Assembly (NCBI GenBank): GCA_010015745.1
Contig: ML978154.1
Location: 954,668 to 1,018,667 of the forward strand
Reading direction: 5' to 3'
DNA length: 64,000 nt
DNA from: Setomelanomma holmii
Taxonomy: Eukaryota > Ascomycota > Dothideomycetes > Pleosporales > Phaeosphaeriaceae
The notes beneath the pieces are model-generated. The model was not told the DNA's origin, did no database searches, and saw only the letters and a list, made by a program, of their open reading frames with translations. Of the stretch, positions 58,621 to 64,000 are shown one piece after another; within the stretch, counting starts at the first letter, position 1, and the number at the start of each line of letters is the position of its first letter. The position numbers and the translations under genes are program-made.

Positions 58621-59280
58621 TTAATGACGTTCTTTCTGTTCCGCCACGGCATCCACATCACCCTCGACTACACCCAACTCCCACACTTTCTCTACAGCGA
58701 CATTGATGCGCATCTTGACAAAATCTACGCACTCGTTGATGTGGTCCTCTTTCCGTTGCGCCTCCTTTGTAATACTTTCAAGAGCATCAGCAGCTTCCTT
58801 CACTTTGTTGTCGGCGTTTCGAGCCCGTATCGCAGCTCCTTCGGCCTGAACCTTGAGGATGTCGGCCTTGACTTATGCAACCTTGCACGCGTTGTACGCT
58901 TCCTCGAATTTCCGTGTCTCCTTTTGTAGCTCGACATGAGCATCGCGAGCCTCAACTTCAGCAGCTAGTTTGCGCGAGAAGTTCTCGTGTTCGATGACTT
59001 GGCGTGTAGCACTGTGTTTGCTGTGCTGTTGGCGGAAGCTTCGAAGGACTGCGAATCGGTCAGATTGCGGGAACCACATGGAAGGCGTTCTACTCACGAG
59101 CTTTACAGTTCTTGAGGCTATGTGACTTGCCAGCGCTGTCTTTGAGATATGCGATTCTACTGGTTTGGGAAGGAACGTCTATCAACCATTAGTAGCCTGC
59201 TCTGTCAAACCGGATAAAGGATTCGTACCTCGAGCTTGACTGGCCTTAACAGCTCCAGAAGCAATTAAACTGCCAGACAT
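58621..59280 (-). pseudogene. Coiled-coil protein with one in-frame stop
   Basis: The exons are 59280-59229, 59178-59098 and 59048-58621, with two phase-correct introns of 50 and 49 nt. The roughly 186-residue product starts MSGSLIASGAVKASQARDVP, then a basic Gln/Ser-rich part and a long charged helix (HENFSRKLAAEVEARDAHVE, EAYNACKVA). TAA at 58873-58875 interrupts it and the helix then continues in the same frame (VKADILKVQAEGAAIRAR, KVKEAADALESITKEAQRKE) to TAA 58621. The stop sits where a Gln codon (CAA) would fit. A 101-residue truncated protein could still be made. The family is unknown; the N-terminus could be a weak mitochondrial signal. Confidence 0.65.
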
Positions 59281-59513
59281 GCTGCAAACTCGGTTGCGCC
59301 AGGGTTATTCTTGAGTAGATGTACGGATGTTGAGCTATATACCATGGGTTGCGCTGGACAATAGATAGTATTAATTTGTGAACAGCGGTGATGGAATTAT
59401 ATGAGGTCTGGAGGAGCCGTTTTCTAGTTGAGTTCGTGTGATCCGCGAGACTGATCGTCCTCAGTGATAAGGCAAACGCTGTAGGCAGGGGTGAAGGTGT
59501 GCGTGCACGAGTC

Positions 59514-60894
59514 TTAGGTATTCGGCAAAGCCTTCTCTTTCTCGGCCACATCAGGTCGAGAGGTATTCTCTTTCTTCGGTAAATTCTTCAGACATGGTGC
59601 ATTGAATAGCCGGCCGTTCCAAGCTCCCCTAGCTGTACCGGCCGCCACAACACACCACAGTAGTATTACTGCAACGGCGAAAATTGTGCCGAGTACCTTG
59701 AAGAACAGACTTGAGAAGATGTTGCCAAACTCCATCGTGGAGAGCGCCATGACGCCGAGGGGAAAGGTAAACCCCCACCAGCCCATGTTGAAAGGGAACG
59801 GCCGTGACTTGTAGATCGAAGCGAGGGCGAAGCACAGCCAGGTAAGTCCGAACGCCCACATCAGCAGAGCCATAAAGACTCCAATAATGAAGAAGATATC
59901 GCCAGCGATAGGAAGGTCCGAGAAGAATTGAGTTTCTGGAAAGACTCGACGACTAACATGGCCCAGATATGTAATCGAATAGCCACCCATGCCTAGAGGG
60001 CCAAGCGGTAGGAATGATGAGACCACGATTTCGCGAGGGGGCAGCTTGTGGAGAGCCAGGCGCGTGTAGTACATGACCAACACAGTCATTGCTAGAGGTG
60101 TAGCCATTCCCCACATGATGTATGAAGCGAGGATCGTTCCGAGCGCATTTTCGGGATCCGGCAGATGCTCAGCAACTCTGGCACCAGTCCCAGCAGCGAC
60201 GATGGAAGCAGCAATTGGGAGCAGCTGAGCTGCTGTTATTCGATCCAGGGCTTGGCGATTCGATGCAGAGATGAGCAGAACCGTAAGCGATAATGTCACA
60301 GCGACCGCAACGACCGAGTCAATTATCCAGCACACCCAAGCAAACGTGACAGCCCCAATACGGGATGCATAGCGAGCACCACGCAGAGACAAGCGTAGCG
60401 AAGCCCATTGGAATCGTGCCAAGAAAGAGAGAATTCACGCTGTCTTGGATCATGACCGTCCAGATCTCCGGATAAACCGTGTAGCGGAAGACGGATATGC
60501 AGAAGGCGCAGGTGAAGAGAATTGCGTTGAGTCCGAAGAACATGACGGAAAGCCAGTAAAGCCACGCTGCTTTAAAGGGAATGGCGATGAGAAGTAAGGA
60601 TACTATGCCAGTGCCCATCGTAACACTGAACCAGGACGGAGAAAAGTTGCGTACGATCCTGCGCCATCCGACCTGAAATATTATTAGTACGAATGCGTGT
60701 GTCTGAACTTGGGTCCTCACATCATATTTGGTAAGCTCTTCTCGCGTCACAGTATCTTGAGAATTGCCAGATCCATTTGGCGAGGCATTCTTTCTGCTAT
60801 GCGATTTCGCTCGGTTGATCGGAGCGCGTTGCGCAGCAGGCGCCGTCAACGCCGGATTGTCAGACGCGATGCGATCCAGCTCATAGTCATCCAT
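59514..60894 (-). pseudogene. SSU1: Sulfite efflux pump (TDT family), frameshifted
   Basis: Exon 1 (60894-60721) encodes a polar N-terminus. A 48-nt intron (60673-60720) leads into VGWRRIVRNFSPSWFSVTMG and the ten-TM TDT transporter: GTGIVSLLLIAIPF, IPMGFATL, ASYIMWGMATPLAMTVLVMY, LPLGPLGMGGYSITYLG, FNMGWWGFTFPLGVMALSTM and a charged end (DVAEKEKALPNT). The frame shifts once at the G-run 60353-60356 (PYWG, then AVTFAWVCWIID in another frame); one base fewer than expected. Ssu1 exports sulfite across the plasma membrane and is needed for sulfite tolerance and sulfur amino-acid catabolism. Except for this one base the gene is perfect, so a homopolymer error is a serious alternative here. Confidence 0.8.
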
Positions 60895-61323
60895 TGTCGT
60901 TGTCTGCTCCTGTCGGCATCCAGGAGTATACGCAAGTATTTAGATGCATTGGCAAGACTTGAAAGAAAAGGTTGTGGCAATGACGCTTTCCCGTTCCACC
61001 GTCATTACCCGATGTCTCGTCTTAACAAGGACGAAAAGTCTAGTCACGTGCTGGGCTCCAGCTCGGCCATGCACGGACCAAATAGTTTCGCACCATGTTC
61101 AGCCGCAACGTTTTGGGTTCTCAGCCTCTCGTCTTCTGGACATCTCATGGCGATTGGCTCGCCGCATCTTCGGTGCGACAAAGACATACTCCAGTGTTGA
61201 GGGTGCAGCACATCGTCTTTCGGCATCCAGCCACGTCTCCAGCCCGCTTCCGACACCACCGGTTCTGATCCCTGATCGACCGGGTGAGGCGTTTTTCTCA
61301 GGATCGATGATACTCAGTGTACG
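60895..61323. other. Divergent spacer
   Basis: This 429-bp spacer separates SSU1 (-) and the F-box-like gene (+). No coding element or clear TATA is seen. Confidence 0.4.
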
Positions 61324-62157
61324 ATGACTGGATTCCTGGAACTTCCTCTGGAGATAAGGAATCATGTTTATGACTTGCTATTAAACCAGGATCTGGAGTC
61401 CCAGTTCCGCGGGGTAATGGTCGTGTCGGAATTCTATGTCAAACAGGACCTACCGCTCCGATGCTATCGCGGCGCCCTGCCCGTTTGTCGACAGATACAT
61501 CACGAATTTAAACAAGCCATACAGCACATGGTGGCTTCCAAACAACTCATTTACGACCTTACGATAACGTTTTCTCACGGCCGGCCTTATTTTTCCTTGA
61601 CGTGGTTACGATTTCCAGCCTTGTCTCCTACAATCAATCATTTGCTCATCAATGTGGCACTACGAACGCGAGAACCCTACCGAGAAGGCATTCATTCAGA
61701 ATCATCTATTCCTCACGAGCATGAACTTGCCCATTTGTTGGAAAACTCGCCTAAGAGCTTTGCAGGCCAGCTTTTTGATTACATCGCCATCCTCCTCAAA
61801 TCGCTGGCCAATCTCCTCTCGTGCGGCGACCCCAACTTCAGTGTCCTGTATACAGAACGTATGACGCTCAACCTTCAAACTCCATCAAAGGCGGTGGCCG
61901 GCTCTGGTCATAACTCAAGCAACCCCTATCGTTTGGTGCCTGTGGACCGTGGAGAGGCTCGGAAGCTACACAATACAATGCAGAACACACTCAAAGCGAC
62001 TTCCAAAGGCTTCCGGGCTTTCAATGCAGAGGAGTGCCACACGCTGTTTCCATTAATCCAAATCGGCTCGCTTCGATTTGCGACTGAGGGAGAGATTTGG
62101 GCTGAGGGGCACAATCTGGTGCTAGCTCATGATGACTTTCAGTGGCTGAAATATTAG
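61324..62157 (+). CDS. F-box-like (2EXR type) protein
   Basis: A single exon of 277 residues. It starts MTGFLELPLEIRNHVYDLLL, the short LPxEIRxxIY motif that opens many Dothideomycete F-box/2EXR proteins. ALPVCRQIHHEFKQAIQHM (the usual second motif, RQI..E) follows and then a helical body with no catalytic signature. The C-terminus (LVLAHDDFQWLKY) is short. These proteins are numerous in Dothideomycetes and mostly uncharacterised; the F-box would link to Skp1. The gene is intact, with no intron seen. Confidence 0.75.
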   Translation: MTGFLELPLEIRNHVYDLLLNQDLESQFRGVMVVSEFYVKQDLPLRCYRGALPVCRQIHHEFKQAIQHMVASKQLIYDLTITFSHGRPYFSLTWLRFPALSPTINHLLINVALRTREPYREGIHSESSIPHEHELAHLLENSPKSFAGQLFDYIAILLKSLANLLSCGDPNFSVLYTERMTLNLQTPSKAVAGSGHNSSNPYRLVPVDRGEARKLHNTMQNTLKATSKGFRAFNAEECHTLFPLIQIGSLRFATEGEIWAEGHNLVLAHDDFQWLKY

Positions 62158-62394
62158 TACGAAAAAGTGTGACATCAATGATGATGATTGCAGGCATAGC
62201 ATGGGAGGACATATCGATATCATTTGAGCGAATACATAGAATAGACATTGACGATGCGAGTGTCAAGGTTTCATGCCTATGCTAAGCTGTAAGCAACCAG
62301 CAGTCCGTGCTGCTAGCATTCCTGATTGCCCCAAGTCGTTTGTCGCCTCCTCGCAAGGCTGTGCGCCGTGGTCGACTGATACCTAAGTCGCCGC

Positions 62395-63342
62395 CTATGG
62401 AAGGCAAGACAAGATTGGCTTCAGCTTGTTGATGATCTGCAGCTGGACAGCCGCATCATTGACCGTAGTCTTGTCGTTCGCATCGCCAGGGCTAATCGTC
62501 ACATAGCAATCGCTGCTTCGGAAGAGAATCAGATCCGCCTCCCACGGCAGACGGGTACTACCACACCAATTCGCATCTCTGGCACTCAGCAGGCCAGTGT
62601 TGATACGCGTGAAGATGTACTTGAACTTGCTCGCGCTGTCGCACCCTCCAGCTTCGGCCTTTGGAAAGTTGACGTTGAGAAATGTGTTGTCGGGCAAATA
62701 GGGCGCTCCGCTGTTAACGATGGTTTGCGTGATGTTCAAAGCCAAATCGGCGTAGACTTGGCTATGCAGAGGGACAGGCGCATTCCACGCAGTTGGGTCA
62801 CCAGTCACGCCAGAGAAGGCGATGGCCGGGATCTTTGCGGTCTTCGCAGCGTAGGTGGCAGCGCCGATAGTTCCGGAGAATGGTGCCTGAATAGCGATGT
62901 TTGAGCCAACGTTCGGTCCAGTCACGGCGAGCTCGGGTTTGGCGCCGTTCCAGAGCTTGGGAGCAGTAACATCGATGCCGTTTTTGATTGAGGTCACAGG
63001 GTAGCTGTTCACATAGTTCAATCTCGGATCGGTGGCGTTAGCTCCAGTCGGTGAGCTTCCTCCAGGGCACGAGCTGTACTCGCAGCCATCTGCATCGACT
63101 GTCGTAGGTGTAGCGTCGGAGGAGCCTGGAGTGATAAGCATATAGCCCTTCTGTTTGCGGAGAGACTTACCCGTCCCAGATTGGTTCTCTGCGGGAGCTG
63201 AGAGGATGATCTGTTGACCAGCTTTGTCCAAGACGTCAAAGAAAGTCCTCGCATTGATCTCAGCCCAACCATCGTCATTCGACTGGATAATGCGAACACC
63301 GTGGACGAGCGGCAGCGCCGCAAGAAGAAAGCAGGAGCGCAT
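62395..63342 (-). CDS. Secreted SurE-like phosphatase/nucleotidase
   Basis: A single exon of 315 residues. The signal peptide is MRSCFLLAALPLVHG, then the SurE core IIQSNDDGWAEINARTFFDV with the metal-binding Asp-Asp pair in NDDG, LSAPAENQSGTGKS, TGPNVGSNI, FSGTIGAATYAA, AIAFSG and a final helix (VQLQIINKLKPILSCLP). Cys pairs (CEYSSCPGG, and so on) suit an extracellular enzyme. The SurE family hydrolyses 5'/3'-nucleotides or acts as an acid phosphatase; fungal secreted forms are mostly untested. The gene is intact. Confidence 0.85.
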   Translation of the reverse strand: MRSCFLLAALPLVHGVRIIQSNDDGWAEINARTFFDVLDKAGQQIILSAPAENQSGTGKSLRKQKGYMLITPGSSDATPTTVDADGCEYSSCPGGSSPTGANATDPRLNYVNSYPVTSIKNGIDVTAPKLWNGAKPELAVTGPNVGSNIAIQAPFSGTIGAATYAAKTAKIPAIAFSGVTGDPTAWNAPVPLHSQVYADLALNITQTIVNSGAPYLPDNTFLNVNFPKAEAGGCDSASKFKYIFTRINTGLLSARDANWCGSTRLPWEADLILFRSSDCYVTISPGDANDKTTVNDAAVQLQIINKLKPILSCLP

Positions 63343-64000
63343 GTTATCGAGCGAACGGACTGCTGGTGTGAAAGAAGTGAATGACCAGCCACCGAAGCAG
63401 AAGAGGACAGAACGAGCTCACAACCTGCCTGCAAACAAACAAAAATGCACGAGAGGGGCCGTTTATACATCACTCAAGGTTCGTCGCGCCAAGCAGCCTA
63501 CCCTGCGCTGAATAGTCTCCGCAGCTTCGCAGACGCCAATTGCCATGTCGGTATAGTCCAAGCAGCGGAGGGTGTGAAACGCGCCGGGGTCGGCTGTCTG
63601 ATTGAGCATTGCATAGATTGGAGAGGCTGTGAAGATCGGCCTTGGAGCTGTGAGTGGTGAGCAATGTCCGACGCATCGACACTTGCGGCGGTGCTGCAGC
63701 TGGGGTGGATTCAGCGCCTCGGCAGGGGCACCTACTGTGGTAATGACCTCCGATGCAATCACACGTGCGAGCTTTTTGAGACTTCATTCACTGGCGCGTC
63801 GCACGTGTGGTTGAGATTGGGCGGCGAATGATGACTACATGCATACACTAAAGTAGTGGAATGTCTGCGATTGCCTCCCACGGTACAGTCCAAGAAACGA
63901 GAAACATCAGGCATGTCACCATTTCGGTCGTCTGGCTGATAATTGTTCCGACTTACGTTCTTCCGCATTTGTGATCACGATCTTGCAATATGGAAGGGCA
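63343..64000. other. Upstream flank of the SurE-like gene; window edge
   Basis: Only overlapping short frames are seen on both strands; none reads as protein. A gene could begin beyond the window end. Confidence 0.4.

Noticed and set aside
7443..59280. Idea that the internal stops mean a reassigned genetic code
   Set aside because: All three stop codons are involved, normal genes end at the same codons, long genes such as the 1.7k-residue remodeller have none inside, and several lesions are frameshifts.

Overview
The window reads as nuclear DNA of a filamentous ascomycete (Pezizomycotina, probably Dothideomycetes). The signs are compact genes on both strands, introns of about 45-130 nt with GT..AG ends and CTAAC/CTGAC-like branch sites, a class II hydrophobin, a HET-domain gene, small secreted proteins and many fungal-only membrane families. 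The class is inferred from how the gene families look to me, without a database search. I saw no tRNA, rRNA, CRISPR array or intact transposon.

Layout. 1-5 kb: no gene I can support firmly, but several TATA-like boxes and eroded reading frames. 5-10 kb: a claudin-like four-TM protein, a multi-TM protein broken by one TGA, and a Cys-rich single-pass surface protein broken by one TAA. 10-18 kb: intact mitochondrial rRNA methyltransferase MRM1, divergent from a 1.7k-residue PHD/chromo/SNF2 remodeller of the Mi-2/Mit1 type. 18.9-24.2 kb: two dead genes, a HET-domain gene and a superfamily 1 RNA/DNA helicase. 25-34 kb: a PRISE-type reductase, a small coiled-coil protein, a polytopic membrane protein, a PAQR gene lacking its 5' part, a strong inverted repeat, the CTP-dependent diacylglycerol kinase DGK1 and the DEAD-box rRNA helicase SPB4. 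34-43 kb: two divergent paralogous small secreted proteins (one frameshifted), a broken proline-rich nuclear-looking protein, mitochondrial seryl-tRNA synthetase and a BTB protein. 44-54 kb: a class II hydrophobin, a UBE2G1-type E2, a kelch-type TM protein with a ruined 5' half, a TLC-domain protein and a small secreted Cys protein. 54-64 kb: a large glycosylated membrane protein, a Thg1-like tRNA guanylyltransferase, a broken coiled-coil gene, a frameshifted SSU1 sulfite pump, an F-box-like protein and a secreted SurE-type phosphatase.

The main result is a split in gene health. Housekeeping genes (MRM1, Mit1/CHD, SPB4, SerRS, E2, DGK1, Thg1) are uninterrupted over roughly 15 kb of coding sequence. 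About ten dispensable or accessory genes carry one to many stops or 1-nt frameshifts in otherwise well-kept sequence. That pattern fits ongoing loss of accessory genes better than random sequencing error, but read-level checking is needed. The most novel-looking intact item is the two-member small secreted protein family at 35.3-36.8 kb.
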